Shown here: positions 8,686 through 17,859 of the stretch, in pieces | Layout of the letters: every line of letters begins with the position of its first letter | Position numbering within the stretch: position 1 is the stretch's first letter | Source of the DNA: Spongiibacter marinus | Lineage (GTDB): Bacteria; Pseudomonadota; Gammaproteobacteria; Pseudomonadales; Spongiibacteraceae | Length of the DNA: 64,000 bases | Reading direction: 5' to 3' | Assembly: GCF_016906995.1 (NCBI RefSeq) | Contig: NZ_JAFBBD010000009.1 | Location: forward strand, 1-64,000 | Notes under the pieces: generated by a model | Seen by the model: the letters and a program-made list of their open reading frames with translations, nothing else | Told to the model about the DNA's origin: nothing | The model's database searches: none | Program-made: the position numbers and the translations under genes

Positions 8686-10851
8686 TTACAGCAGCTCCAG
8701 ATTGGCGTACTGCAATACCAGCCATTTGCTGCCTTCGTCCTCAAAATTTACCTGTACCCGAGCGCTGGCGCCCTGGCCCTCGAAGCTGAGCACGGTGCCC
8801 GCACCAAAAAAACTGTGCAGCACGCGCTGACCCAGAGCAATACCGCAGTCGGCGGCGGCCTGAGCAGCAATATTGCCGCTGGCAAAGCTGCTCGGACGGG
8901 TCACAGTATTGTTAATACGCACTTCGTTGATGAGGTCGTTGGGGATTTCGCGGATGAAGCGCGACAGACTGTTGAAGTTCTCTTGCCCGTGCAGTCGCCG
9001 TGACTCGGCGTAACTCAGAAACAACTGCTGCTCGGCGCGAGTAATACCCACATAGGCGAGGCGACGTTCTTCTTCAAGGCGTGCGGGGTCGTCCATCGAC
9101 ATCTTGTGGGGGAACAGGTTTTCCTCGACGCCCACCATAAACACGATGGGGAACTCCAGACCTTTGGCGGAGTGCAGAGTCATTAGTTGAATGCTGTCTT
9201 CGTGCTCGTCGGCCTGCTGTTCACCGGCATCGAGGGCCGCTTGGTCGAGGAATTCGCGCAGCAAATCAGCATCCGGGTCTTCCGGGGTAAAGCTACGCGC
9301 GGCACTGACCAATTCCTGCAGGTTTTCTATGCGCGCCTGACCCTTCTCGCCTTTTTCCTTTTGGTGGAAGGCGATCAGTCCGGCTTTGTCGATGACTAAA
9401 TCCACCTGCTCATCCAGCGACTGGTCACTGCACTGTTCGGCGAGGTCTTCGACCAGTGACAGGAAGCCGCGCAGGGCGTTGCCGGCGCGCGCGGTGAGGG
9501 CGCCGTTTTGAATCATCGCCATGGCCGACTGCCACAGCGACAGTTGATGGTCGCGAGCGTATTCACGCAGCATCTCCACCGTGCGATTGCCGATGCCGCG
9601 CGTGGGCGTGTTGATCACCCTTTCCATGGCGGTGTCGTCGTCGCGCAGGGCGATCAAGCGCAAATAGGCGAGGGCGTTTTTAATTTCCAGCCGGTCATAG
9701 AAGCGCTGGCCGCCGTAGATGCGATAGGGTTGGCCGCTGCGAATCAGCGCCTCTTCCAATACCCGCGACTGGGCATTGCTGCGGTATAGAATACCGATGT
9801 CGGCGCGGCGATAGTCCTGGCGGAGCAACTCGTCGATACGGTCGGTGACAAAGCGCGCTTCGTCCTGCTCATTGAACGCGGCAAACAGGGTGATGGGCTC
9901 GCCGTCTTCGCCGCTGGTCCAAAGCTCTTTACCCAGCCGCTGGCTGTTGTTTTTGATCACCGCATTGGCGGCACTGAGAATGGTGCCGGTGGAGCGGTAG
10001 TTCTGCTCCAGGCGAATAATGCGGGTATCGGCAAAGTCCTTCGAGAACTGCTGAATGTTCTCAATGCGCGCGCCGCGCCAGCCGTAAATGGACTGGTCGT
10101 CATCGCCCACGGCGGTAATAGGCATGCCATTGCCGGCAAGAATCCGCAGCCAGGCGTATTGCACGGCGTTGGTGTCCTGGAACTCGTCGACCAGCACATG
10201 CTTAAAGCGCTGTTGATAGTGGGCGAGTACCGCCGGGTTGTCGCGCCATAACTCCAGGGCGCGGAGCAGCAACTCGGCGAAGTCGATAACCCCCTGCTGC
10301 TGGCAGATCTCCTCGTAGCGCCGATAAACCTTCAACATGGTTTGCAGGTACAGGTCGCCACCCGGGTCATCAATGTGGGCGCTGCGTCGGCCCTCGTCTT
10401 TGTGGCCGTTGATAAAGTAACAGGACTGGCGCGGTGGCCAGCGAGAATCATCCAGTTGCAGTTCGCGGTGGATGCGCTTCATCAGCCTCAGCTGGTCGTC
10501 GCTGTCGAGAATCTGAAAATTCTCCGGCAGACCGGCTTCGCGGGCGTGGGCCTTTAATAGGCGGTGGGCAAGGCCGTGGAACGTGCCCACCCACATACCA
10601 CCTTGCAGGCTGCTGCCCAGCAGCTCCTCAATACGGCCGCGCATCTCCCGAGCCGCCTTGTTGGTAAAGGTAACCGCCATAATGCTGTACGGCGACAGGC
10701 CCTCTACCTTTATCTTCCAGGCTATGCGGTGAACCAGCACGCGGGTTTTGCCACTACCGGCCCCCGCCAGCACCAGTGTGCCCGGGCTGTCAGCGGTTAC
10801 CGCGTCGCGTTGCGCGTCGTTGAGTTGATCGAGAATATAAGATACGTCCAT
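8686..10851 (-). CDS. uvrD: DNA helicase II (UvrD)
   Basis: A 721-residue superfamily 1A helicase of normal UvrD length. It unwinds DNA 3'-5' in nucleotide excision repair and mismatch repair. Visible motifs are the Q-motif LNDAQRDAV, Walker A GAGSGKTR (30-37), the TFTNKAAREM motif, Walker B/II DEFQDTN, motif III GDDDQSIYGWRGA and the C-terminal motif MTLHSAKGLEFP. The extreme C-terminus has the UvrD Tudor-like tail (GQRVLHSFFGAGTVLSFEGQG). It stands alone, leftward, and diverges from the HexR-like regulator gene. Confidence 0.97.
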   Translation of the reverse strand: MDVSYILDQLNDAQRDAVTADSPGTLVLAGAGSGKTRVLVHRIAWKIKVEGLSPYSIMAVTFTNKAAREMRGRIEELLGSSLQGGMWVGTFHGLAHRLLKAHAREAGLPENFQILDSDDQLRLMKRIHRELQLDDSRWPPRQSCYFINGHKDEGRRSAHIDDPGGDLYLQTMLKVYRRYEEICQQQGVIDFAELLLRALELWRDNPAVLAHYQQRFKHVLVDEFQDTNAVQYAWLRILAGNGMPITAVGDDDQSIYGWRGARIENIQQFSKDFADTRIIRLEQNYRSTGTILSAANAVIKNNSQRLGKELWTSGEDGEPITLFAAFNEQDEARFVTDRIDELLRQDYRRADIGILYRSNAQSRVLEEALIRSGQPYRIYGGQRFYDRLEIKNALAYLRLIALRDDDTAMERVINTPTRGIGNRTVEMLREYARDHQLSLWQSAMAMIQNGALTARAGNALRGFLSLVEDLAEQCSDQSLDEQVDLVIDKAGLIAFHQKEKGEKGQARIENLQELVSAARSFTPEDPDADLLREFLDQAALDAGEQQADEHEDSIQLMTLHSAKGLEFPIVFMVGVEENLFPHKMSMDDPARLEEERRLAYVGITRAEQQLFLSYAESRRLHGQENFNSLSRFIREIPNDLINEVRINNTVTRPSSFASGNIAAQAAADCGIALGQRVLHSFFGAGTVLSFEGQGASARVQVNFEDEGSKWLVLQYANLELL

Positions 10852-10987
10852 GGGCGGCTATTCTATCGGGAATGGCGGGTTCTGGCACCGTCGCTGAGTA
10901 GGAATCTCGTCATCGGCGGCCTTGGGTTACAATACGCGGTAGGGCTTGCTCGGTGAGCCGCTGTTAGCCAAGCCGGTGGAGAAACGC

Positions 10988-11842
10988 TTGAAACCCAGAA
11001 ATATCATCCGCGCCATTGAAACCAGCCGCGAGGCCATGCGCCGCAGCGAGCGCAAGGTGGCCGACTATATCCTCGCCAATCGCCGCGAAGTGATTCATAT
11101 GCGCATTGTTGATCTGGCGCAGGAGGCCCACGTTAGCGAGCCAACTGTGGTGCGCTTTTGTCGAGCGGTCGGTTGCGACGGTTTTCAGAATTTCAAAGTG
11201 GCCCTGGCTCAGCATGTGGCGCACAGCCCTGAATATGAGGCGGTGAGCTACGGCGATGAAGACAGTGCTCGGCAGTACACCTTTAAGGTGTTCGACGCCA
11301 CTATGGAAGCGCTTAAGCGGGTGCGCGACAGCATAGAAGTGGATGCCATTGAAAAAGCGGTGGAGCTGCTCAGCAATGCGCGCCGGGTGGAGTTTTACGG
11401 TTTTGGTGCTTCGGCAGCGGTTGCCCACGATGCCCAGCACAACTTCTTTCGCCTGCAAATCAGCGCCAGTGTCTATGCCGACCCCCACGTGCAGGCCATG
11501 TCGGCGATGTCCCTGCACGCCGACGATGTGGTGGTGGCTATCTCCCAGTCCGGCCGTACCCGGGCCTTGCTAGATGCCATCAAACTGGCCAAGAACAACG
11601 GCGCGCCGGTTATTGCCCTGGCGCCGTCTGGCAGTCCTATCGCAGAGCTGAGCGACCTACCAATCTACGTGGATGTCGATAACGACAAAGGCGCTTATAC
11701 GCCGCTACCTTCACGGCTGGCCCATATGACGGTGCTCGATATTTTGGCGGTGGGTATTTCCGCCAGCAAAGCCGGCTTGCGCGAGCACCTTGAAAGTATT
11801 GAGCAGGGCCTGCAGTCGCTGCGCTTGGAAGGGCCTGAGTAG
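10988..11842 (+). CDS. RpiR/HexR-family transcriptional regulator
   Basis: A roughly 284-residue regulator with an N-terminal RpiR helix-turn-helix (RIVDLAQEAHVSEPTVVRFCRAVGC) and a C-terminal SIS sugar-phosphate-binding domain (VEFYGFGASAAVAHDAQHNFFR, then AISQSGRTRALLDAIKLAK). HexR proteins of this architecture repress central carbon genes (zwf, eda, gap) and are released by the Entner-Doudoroff intermediate KDPG. I infer a HexR-like role from overall similarity, without target genes nearby. The TTG at 10988 is chosen because a GGAG sits six bases upstream. An earlier in-frame TTG at 10946 lacks one. It converges with the PepSY gene. Confidence 0.85.
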   Translation: MKPRNIIRAIETSREAMRRSERKVADYILANRREVIHMRIVDLAQEAHVSEPTVVRFCRAVGCDGFQNFKVALAQHVAHSPEYEAVSYGDEDSARQYTFKVFDATMEALKRVRDSIEVDAIEKAVELLSNARRVEFYGFGASAAVAHDAQHNFFRLQISASVYADPHVQAMSAMSLHADDVVVAISQSGRTRALLDAIKLAKNNGAPVIALAPSGSPIAELSDLPIYVDVDNDKGAYTPLPSRLAHMTVLDILAVGISASKAGLREHLESIEQGLQSLRLEGPE

Positions 11843-11850
11843 TTTTGCCG

Positions 11851-12954
11851 CTACCGGGCTTTGGCGCGTCGTTTTTGCCACCGCTTGTAATAGTGTAAGC
11901 CGCCGGTAAGGCACAACCACGCCAGCGCGATACCGCTGAGAAGGGTTAACAGGCGGTAGGGGGTGTTCATGCCGAAGCCGGAGTGGAGGGGGTAGAGCTG
12001 GTTCAGCAGCCTACGTGTTGTTGGCATGTTGTCGGCGCGCTCGGTGCGACGGAGTTCTCCGCTGCGAGTATTGAGCCAGACGGTAGTGCGGCCATTGAGG
12101 TGCCATTCGCCATTGAGGCGGAAGCGCACTTTTAGCGTTACATCCCCTTGTTCGCGGCCAATGGTGATGTAAGTGGGCCAGCTTCCGTCTATTTCACTAT
12201 GTGCCAGCATGTAGCCTCTGCTTATTGCCGATGTCGGGGTTTGTGGCTCAGCGCTTTTCACCGTGAAGACGGGGTTGGGTGGCAGCAGGGGGAAAATGAG
12301 TTTTTGCCAGAGCATCAAGCTGCCGGTGAGTAGGATCAATAATAGAATGGGGCTGCTCACGGCGCCGGTATGCCGATGGTATTGCAGCCATTGTGAGGGG
12401 CGTAATTTTTTGGGGAGCACCCAGCGCCAGCGAAATCCGCGGCGGCCTGGCCACCATAAGATGACCCCGCTGATACAGAGAAATAGTGCGAGCACGCCAG
12501 CCACCAATAACAACGCTTCGCCGATCTCACCGCTGAGAAGATCAACGTGCAGCTCGCGAATAAATGAGATGACGTCGAGAAACCAAAGATTATTGGCATA
12601 GGGCTGAAGGCTGCCCAAGGCCAGCAGTTCTAACCCCTCTGCGTGGCGCACCGCCCAGTAGGGCTCCAGTTGGCTGGGGGCTTTTAATTTCAGCGCCGGG
12701 TCGATACCCCGCTGGCTCGCCAGTGCCGAAAGCTCCTCGGCCAACTGTTGATGGCGGTAGTCGGCAGGCAGGCTTGCATCGGGAGTGACAATCGCCGCGA
12801 CTAACTCCTTCTGATAGACCAACAATGCACCACTGACGGCCGCGACAAGTAATACGCCAAGCCCGGCAAGGCCGGCCCATAAATGCCAGCGCCACAGGCC
12901 CGGCGCGCGAACTTTGCGCGGCCGCCGGGGTGGGTTTGAGGCTGTGTCAGACAC
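11851..12954 (-). CDS. PepSY-associated transmembrane protein
   Basis: A 367-residue inner-membrane protein of the PepSY_TM type. The first helix, LWRWHLWAGLAGLGVLLVAAVSGALLVY, contains the typical WRWHLWAG opening. More helices lie mid-protein (LLLVAGVLALFLCISGVILWW, PILLLILLTGSLMLWQ) and at the end (LLTLLSGIALAWLCLTGGLHYY). Such proteins are often encoded beside siderophore receptors and are thought to help periplasmic or inner-membrane iron handling, possibly as reductases, though this is not firmly established. It follows the TonB receptor by 13 bases on the same strand, so it is almost certainly in its Fur-controlled operon. Confidence 0.88.
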   Translation of the reverse strand: MSDTASNPPRRPRKVRAPGLWRWHLWAGLAGLGVLLVAAVSGALLVYQKELVAAIVTPDASLPADYRHQQLAEELSALASQRGIDPALKLKAPSQLEPYWAVRHAEGLELLALGSLQPYANNLWFLDVISFIRELHVDLLSGEIGEALLLVAGVLALFLCISGVILWWPGRRGFRWRWVLPKKLRPSQWLQYHRHTGAVSSPILLLILLTGSLMLWQKLIFPLLPPNPVFTVKSAEPQTPTSAISRGYMLAHSEIDGSWPTYITIGREQGDVTLKVRFRLNGEWHLNGRTTVWLNTRSGELRRTERADNMPTTRRLLNQLYPLHSGFGMNTPYRLLTLLSGIALAWLCLTGGLHYYKRWQKRRAKAR

Positions 12955-12967
12955 TGCGAAAAGCGCC

Positions 12968-15073
12968 TTAGAAATTCAGCTGGTAGGCCATACCAAAGCT
13001 GCGACCAATGCCTTTGAAGTTGCGCAGGTCGTTGGGGCTGCTCTGCGAATAATAGGTGTAGTAGTCGCGGTTAGTCAGATTCTGGACTGACACGCTCAGC
13101 ACGCCGGGGCCGACATTCATCTCAGCGCTGGCATCGACGGTGGTGTAGCCGTCAAACTGATTGACGGTAACATCGTTGCTGTCTTTCACGCGGCGTTCGC
13201 GCAGGTGGTTCACCTGAATACGCGAGCTGAGCGCGGGGGTCCACTGGCGCTGCCAACTGAGGTTCACGCGGTCCGGTGAAATGTTGGTGCCGCCGAGGTC
13301 TGAGTCCACTTTACCGTCCTGGTCAGAGTCGTAACGACCCTCTGCCTGTGCGTAGCGCAGGTCAAAGATGTCGGCCTCCGTGGCATTCCATGCCAGGCGC
13401 ATTTCAATGCCATCAACTTCGGTTTTCTCGCGCTTAACGGTGTATATCCCGTCTGCGCCGCGTTGCAAACGCTGGCCGAAGTCCGAGTCGGAAACATAGT
13501 AGCTCAGCTGTGCATTCACGGTGCCGTTGTCGTATTCAACGCCAAATTCGCTGTTTTCAGTGAGAATAGGCTGCAGGTTCAAAAAGGACTCAACGTCCTG
13601 GTCTGGCTGATCAATGCCTCGCAATACGCGGCCGACATCGGGCATGGAAAAGGCCTCGGCGTAATTGGCAAATGCGCGCCAGCGCTCGGTGAACTGATAC
13701 GTGCCGCCGATGTTGTACAGGGTTTCTGAAAAATCGGGCGCGCCGCCCTTCACGAATTGGCTGCCGTAGCGGAACAGGGTGGTAAAGTCATCCACATCGA
13801 GCTTGGATTCTTCGTGGCGTACTCCCGCCGTTAGTGTGGCATTTTCAATGCCGGTGAATTCGGCTTGCAGGTAGGGTGCGTAGTTGTTGTAGCGGGTTTC
13901 TGGTACCCAGGCGCGGCCGGTTTGCACCAGCTCTTGCCAGGTTTTGTCTTGCAGGATGTCGATGCCGTAAACCAAAGATAGCGGCAGGCCGCCGACCTGA
14001 TCTTTGGCCAGGGTAATTTTGGCGCCAATTTTCTCGGAGTTATTCTGCGACTGGTCAATCAGGTCTGGCCCGTACGCTGGGTCCTGAAACGTGGCTATCG
14101 GGGTAATTTGAGCCCCGTATGTGGCTTCGAAATCTTGCTTGAATGCCTGAACCCGCAGGCTATGCCCGAGTATCTCGGGGTTCTCGTAGCTTAAGCCGAT
14201 AGTGGTAACGCGGTTGCGCGCACCTTCGGCGGGCAGTTCCGCGCGGATGGCGGTGGTGGGGATGTCGGCATCCACGTCGCCGGGAACCGAGGTCCACTTG
14301 TGGTCGCTTTCGACATTGAAGCGATTGACCATCAGTTCGACGCGCTGGTCATTCCAGTTGTAACCGGTTTTCAGGAAGACATCATATTGCTCAGAGGCCA
14401 TGGTATCGCCCTGTGTGTTGTCGACCCCAATCACCTCACCGTTGGCGTCGTATGCGATGCCATTGTCGCGAAAGCCCACGCTGGCCAACACGTCGAATTG
14501 GTCGATACGATTGGAAACGCTGTAGTGCACCCCCCGGTCCAGGCTTTCGCTGACGCGCTCGGTTTGAAAGCCGACGTCAACGCGCAGGCTTTGCTCAAGG
14601 GTTTCCGTGGGGCGTTTGGTGATCAGGTTAATGATACCGCCGGCCGCGCCGAGCCCGTGAATGGCGTTGGCGCCGTGCAAGACTTCCACACGTTCGAGCA
14701 TCAGTGGAGAGATGGTATGGCCGTCGCGGCCACCGCTGCGCAAGGGGTTGGATTGGGGAATGCCGTCAATCAAATACAGCGGCTTGCGGCCTCGCAAGGT
14801 CTCTCCGGCGTTGGTCATCTTTTGGCGCGCTGGCGAAAAGCTGGGGATCAGTTTTCCCAACACACTGGAAAGATCGTTTTGAATAGACAGCTGCTGAGCA
14901 AGAGCTGCTTGATCAATAACGGTGACGGTATTGGGGATCGTGCTCAGTGGTTTTTCGACACGGCTGGCAGTGACTACCACTTCTTCAACCTTGTCATCGG
15001 CATGGGCTGGCAATGCCAGTACGGTGAGGCTGGTGCAAAGTAGGCAGCGGTAAAACGAAGGTGGCTGGCGCAT
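12968..15073 (-). CDS. TonB-dependent siderophore/iron receptor
   Basis: A 701-residue outer-membrane receptor. A signal peptide ends near PAHA, a TonB-box-like segment VEEVVVTASR follows, then a plug domain (GETLRGRKPLYLIDGIPQSNP) and a 22-strand-type barrel ending in NF, the usual C-terminal aromatic residue. It should bind a ferric chelate, or another iron or cobalt compound, and import it using TonB energy. A near-perfect Fur box 47 bases upstream of its start and the PepSY gene downstream support an iron role. The ligand is unknown. Confidence 0.93.
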   Translation of the reverse strand: MRQPPSFYRCLLCTSLTVLALPAHADDKVEEVVVTASRVEKPLSTIPNTVTVIDQAALAQQLSIQNDLSSVLGKLIPSFSPARQKMTNAGETLRGRKPLYLIDGIPQSNPLRSGGRDGHTISPLMLERVEVLHGANAIHGLGAAGGIINLITKRPTETLEQSLRVDVGFQTERVSESLDRGVHYSVSNRIDQFDVLASVGFRDNGIAYDANGEVIGVDNTQGDTMASEQYDVFLKTGYNWNDQRVELMVNRFNVESDHKWTSVPGDVDADIPTTAIRAELPAEGARNRVTTIGLSYENPEILGHSLRVQAFKQDFEATYGAQITPIATFQDPAYGPDLIDQSQNNSEKIGAKITLAKDQVGGLPLSLVYGIDILQDKTWQELVQTGRAWVPETRYNNYAPYLQAEFTGIENATLTAGVRHEESKLDVDDFTTLFRYGSQFVKGGAPDFSETLYNIGGTYQFTERWRAFANYAEAFSMPDVGRVLRGIDQPDQDVESFLNLQPILTENSEFGVEYDNGTVNAQLSYYVSDSDFGQRLQRGADGIYTVKREKTEVDGIEMRLAWNATEADIFDLRYAQAEGRYDSDQDGKVDSDLGGTNISPDRVNLSWQRQWTPALSSRIQVNHLRERRVKDSNDVTVNQFDGYTTVDASAEMNVGPGVLSVSVQNLTNRDYYTYYSQSSPNDLRNFKGIGRSFGMAYQLNF

Positions 15074-15119
15074 GGTCGGTCCTTGAGAGGGCGAGAAATT
15101 TTGGGAATGGTAGAGTAGT

Positions 15120-15134
15120 TGATAATCGTTATCA
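15120..15134. promoter_or_regulatory. Fur box upstream of the TonB receptor
   Basis: The 15-base site TGATAATCGTTATCA matches the 7-1-7 Fur inverted repeat TGATAAT-N-ATTATCA at 14 of 15 positions. It lies 47 bases upstream of the receptor start and just past the end of the ABC-F gene. Fur with ferrous iron should repress the receptor-PepSY operon. It was recognised by eye. Confidence 0.85.
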
Positions 15135-15142
15135 ATAATAAA

Positions 15143-16756
15143 TTAGTCTCGCCAGGGTTCCAGTTGCCAGTGCGGCGGGCTGAGTTGTAGTCGATGGCTT
15201 AACTGAAGCTCAGATAAAAAGTAGCTGTCGTGAGAGACCACCACCAAACAGCCGGAATAGTCGCGCAGCATAGATTCCAGAGCGCTCAGTGAGGGCAGGT
15301 CGAGATGGTTGCTGGGCTCGTCCAACAATAGCAAGTTGGGTGGTGAGTCGGCGTATAACAGGCAGGCCAGATAAGCCTTAAGTTGCTCACCGCCGCTGAG
15401 CTCGCGGCAGGGGGCAAGCAATTTATCGGGCCCTAAACCCAGTTGGGCCAGGCGCATGCGCTGCTGTTCTTCGGGGGTGCCGGGGCTGATCTCACGCAAC
15501 TGTGCTAACGCCGAGCGCTGCGGATCCAGGGCGCTGAGGTGTTGGTCGAGGTAGGCGCATTGCTTCGTTGTATAAACGTCGCCACTGCGGGGTTTCAGTA
15601 CCCCGGCAATCACCTGCAGCAAAGTGGATTTGCCGCTGCCATTTGGGCCGACAATCCCGACCTTATGCTGCGTGGTGAGCGTAATGTTCAGCGGTGTAGA
15701 GTGCGAAACGAAGGGCAGCTGAACGTCGTTGAACTCGGCAACACGGCGGGAGTGGCGGCCCTGGTTGGGGCTGTGCACCGCGATAACGGCGGCGTTATCG
15801 AGCGCTTTTTGCGCGCTGTGAATGGTCCCCACCAGCGAGTTTCGTCTGGCATCATGTTGGCGTTGCAGTTTTCCAGATGCGTTTTCGCTGCGCTGCTGCC
15901 GGCTGTCGAGGATGAGCTTTGATTGGCTGCCTTCCCTGCGCTGCGTTTTGCCCCGCGCCTGACGACGAGCGATACGCTCGCGGTGTTGCTGCATGCCGCG
16001 CTCCTCGCGCCTGCGTTGTCGTTTACTCTGTTGAAGGGTTTCCAGCGCCACACGCTGTTCAGCTGCCTTGCGCTGTGAATAAAAGGCGTAGTTGCCGCCG
16101 TAGTGACTCAGGCCAGACGGAGAAAGCTCGATGATATGTTCAAGCGTATTAAGCAGCTGCCGGTCATGGCTAATGACGAGCAGGCCACTCTTCCAATTTT
16201 GTAGTTGCTGAATAAGGGCCTGGCGATGCTCGCCATCCAGGTGATTACTGGGCTCGTCCAAAATCAGCAAGTCGGGTTTTGCGTGCATTGCTCCGGCCAG
16301 CGCGATGCGCATGGCCTGGCCGCCGCTGAGCTTGCAGGCGAGCGTTGCTGCGGGGGTGGCGGCGAGTCCGGCCGAGGCGACTATTTGCTGTAGTTCCTGA
16401 CGAATATCCCAGCGCTCCCCGAGTATTTTGAAATCATTGGGGTCAACACTGCCTTGCTCAATACGTGCCAGCGCACCGATTTCGGGGCCCACCCCGGCCA
16501 GCTCGGCCAGCGTTGTCTTGGCAGTTAGCGGCAGTTGTTGCGGCAGGTAGTACACCGACCCGTAGTGATGGCAATGACCCGATGTCGGGGCCACTTGCTT
16601 GGCGAGGATGCGTGCTAACACACTTTTGCCCACGCCATTGCGGCCCACCAAGCCCACTGACGTGTCGCTGAGTTGAGCGTGTACATTTGTGAAGAGAGTG
16701 CTGCCATTCGGCAGTGAATAAGACACATTTTCCAGTGTCAGAAGAAGCTTCGTCAT
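15143..16756 (-). CDS. ABC-F family ATPase (ribosome-associated type)
   Basis: A 537-residue soluble protein with two ABC domains and no membrane segments. Walker A motifs are GRNGVGKS (about residues 38-45) and GPNGSGKS. Signature motifs are LSGGQAMRIALAG and LSGGEQLKAYLAC, and both halves have LILDEPSNHLD or LLLDEPSNHLD. A charged linker rich in Arg and Gln lies between the domains. ABC-F proteins bind the ribosomal E site, act in translation control and in some branches give antibiotic resistance. The subtype is not one I can name. The start at 16756 overlaps the stop of a short upstream frame as ATGA. An alternative in-frame start lies at 16789. Confidence 0.9.
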   Translation of the reverse strand: MTKLLLTLENVSYSLPNGSTLFTNVHAQLSDTSVGLVGRNGVGKSVLARILAKQVAPTSGHCHHYGSVYYLPQQLPLTAKTTLAELAGVGPEIGALARIEQGSVDPNDFKILGERWDIRQELQQIVASAGLAATPAATLACKLSGGQAMRIALAGAMHAKPDLLILDEPSNHLDGEHRQALIQQLQNWKSGLLVISHDRQLLNTLEHIIELSPSGLSHYGGNYAFYSQRKAAEQRVALETLQQSKRQRRREERGMQQHRERIARRQARGKTQRREGSQSKLILDSRQQRSENASGKLQRQHDARRNSLVGTIHSAQKALDNAAVIAVHSPNQGRHSRRVAEFNDVQLPFVSHSTPLNITLTTQHKVGIVGPNGSGKSTLLQVIAGVLKPRSGDVYTTKQCAYLDQHLSALDPQRSALAQLREISPGTPEEQQRMRLAQLGLGPDKLLAPCRELSGGEQLKAYLACLLYADSPPNLLLLDEPSNHLDLPSLSALESMLRDYSGCLVVVSHDSYFLSELQLSHRLQLSPPHWQLEPWRD

Positions 16757-16830
16757 TGTGAATACCATAAACGCCAAGAACCACCCCATAGCACTGGGGA
16801 CGAGAACGGCCGTCTTAGAGACGGAGGCAT
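16753..16830 (-). CDS. Possible 25-codon leader ORF before the ABC-F gene
   Basis: A frame of 25 codons starts at ATG 16830 and stops at TGA 16755-16753, overlapping the ABC-F start codon as ATGA. It encodes a Trp-rich tail (LWGGSWRLWYSQ). An inverted repeat (CCGTC-5 bases-GACGG) lies inside it. The nearest AAGGAG is about 21 bases upstream of the ATG, too far to be a normal ribosome-binding site, so translation is uncertain. Several antibiotic-resistance ABC-F genes are controlled by leader peptides. That precedent is the reason for listing it. Confidence 0.25.
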   Translation of the reverse strand: MPPSLRRPFSSPVLWGGSWRLWYSQ

Positions 16831-16901
16831 TAATTGTTCACTGGACGAAGACTCCTTATTGGGAGGAATGTCCGATGACTATAAATGATTCGTTCACAGG
16901 G

Positions 16902-17396
16902 TCAACTTTCTGCTGCCAGCCACTTGTACATTACGAAGGCGTCAACGTATCCCTGCTTTGGGTGATTAAAGGCATTGGGAATGTGACCAACGATATCAAA
17001 GCCAAGTTTGCGCCAGAGTCTAACCGCTCCCTCATTGCTCGACGCAACGAAATTGAACTGCATTGCTTTATAGCCCAATTCAAGTGCAAGACGTTGAGAG
17101 TGCTCGCACATCGCGGTGGCAAGCCCTCGGCCTCGAGCTGCGGAGGAAACCATATAACCGCAGTTACATACATGATTACCGGGGCCGGCTTGATTCGTTT
17201 TTATGTAATAACTGCCGAGTACGACACCGTCTTCCTCTGCTACAAAGGTGCGTCGAGGTAATTGCATCCACAGGTTTTGTGCTGCGTGTTTGTCGATGTC
17301 CGGTTCGTAGGCATAGGTTTCTGCCGCTTGTGCAATATCTTGGAAAAATGGCCAGATTTGATCCCAGTCACTGTCTTTGGCGTCTCTAATTTGCAT
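16902..17396 (-). CDS. GNAT family N-acetyltransferase
   Basis: A 164-residue GNAT enzyme that should transfer an acetyl group from acetyl-CoA to an unknown amine. The fold is clear from the opening IRDAKDSDWDQIWPFFQDI, the central strand VVLGSYYIKTNQAGPGNH, the acetyl-CoA loop SSAARGRGLATAMCEHS (Q/RxxGxG/A type) and the ending NEGAVRLWRKLGFDIVGHIP. The start at 17396 gives the normal family length. A longer frame would run into the neighbouring membrane-protein gene. It lies between the ABC-F gene and that membrane protein, all leftward. Confidence 0.9.
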   Translation of the reverse strand: MQIRDAKDSDWDQIWPFFQDIAQAAETYAYEPDIDKHAAQNLWMQLPRRTFVAEEDGVVLGSYYIKTNQAGPGNHVCNCGYMVSSAARGRGLATAMCEHSQRLALELGYKAMQFNFVASSNEGAVRLWRKLGFDIVGHIPNAFNHPKQGYVDAFVMYKWLAAES

Positions 17397-17422
17397 AAAA
17401 ATATACCTGCACACTACCGTGA

Positions 17423-17833
17423 TTAGGCGAGGGGCTCTTGGCCACGCACGCCAAATAAAAAGAGGCCAAGCGTAATCAATGCTGTCGCAAAAACTGAGCC
17501 CCAGGCGATAAATTGTAGGCTGGCGCCCCACTGACTCCATGTGCCGATGCTCCCGAAATACAGGAGGTACAGACACGCTCCGCCGTTGCTGACGATGCCC
17601 ACCCAGATCGGCCCTATCAGGCGCCGCCCTCGGAGAGCTTCACGCAGCGCAAAGCCATAACCCACACACAGGGCTAAATATGCCCAGCCCAGTAGGCGAA
17701 CGAACATATAGCTGTTCTGCGCCGGGAGGCCGAGGCTTTCCAGCATGGTCGCCGGGAATAACAGCAGTGGTAGGCACCAGAGGATTACGGTGCCGAGGAT
17801 CTTAAAAATTAGTACTAGAGAAAGTGGGTTCAT
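17423..17833 (-). CDS. Small four-helix membrane protein, unknown function
   Basis: A 136-residue hydrophobic protein with about four membrane helices (LVLIFKILGTVILWCLPLLLF, LLGWAYLALCVGYGFAL, IWVGIVSNGGACLYLLYF, FIAWGSVFATALITLGLFLFG). I do not recognise a named family with confidence. The layout resembles short conserved inner-membrane proteins annotated only as hypothetical. It ends 26 bases before the GNAT start on the same strand, so the two may be cotranscribed. A haloalkane dehalogenase remnant lies immediately upstream. Confidence 0.75.
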   Translation of the reverse strand: MNPLSLVLIFKILGTVILWCLPLLLFPATMLESLGLPAQNSYMFVRLLGWAYLALCVGYGFALREALRGRRLIGPIWVGIVSNGGACLYLLYFGSIGTWSQWGASLQFIAWGSVFATALITLGLFLFGVRGQEPLA

Positions 17834-17859
17834 TGTTCTCTCAACACGTTAATAACCGC

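Noticed and set aside
14300-15043. 247-codon open frame antisense to the TonB receptor
   Set aside because: A shadow of an intact receptor gene; high GC third positions keep the antisense frame open.
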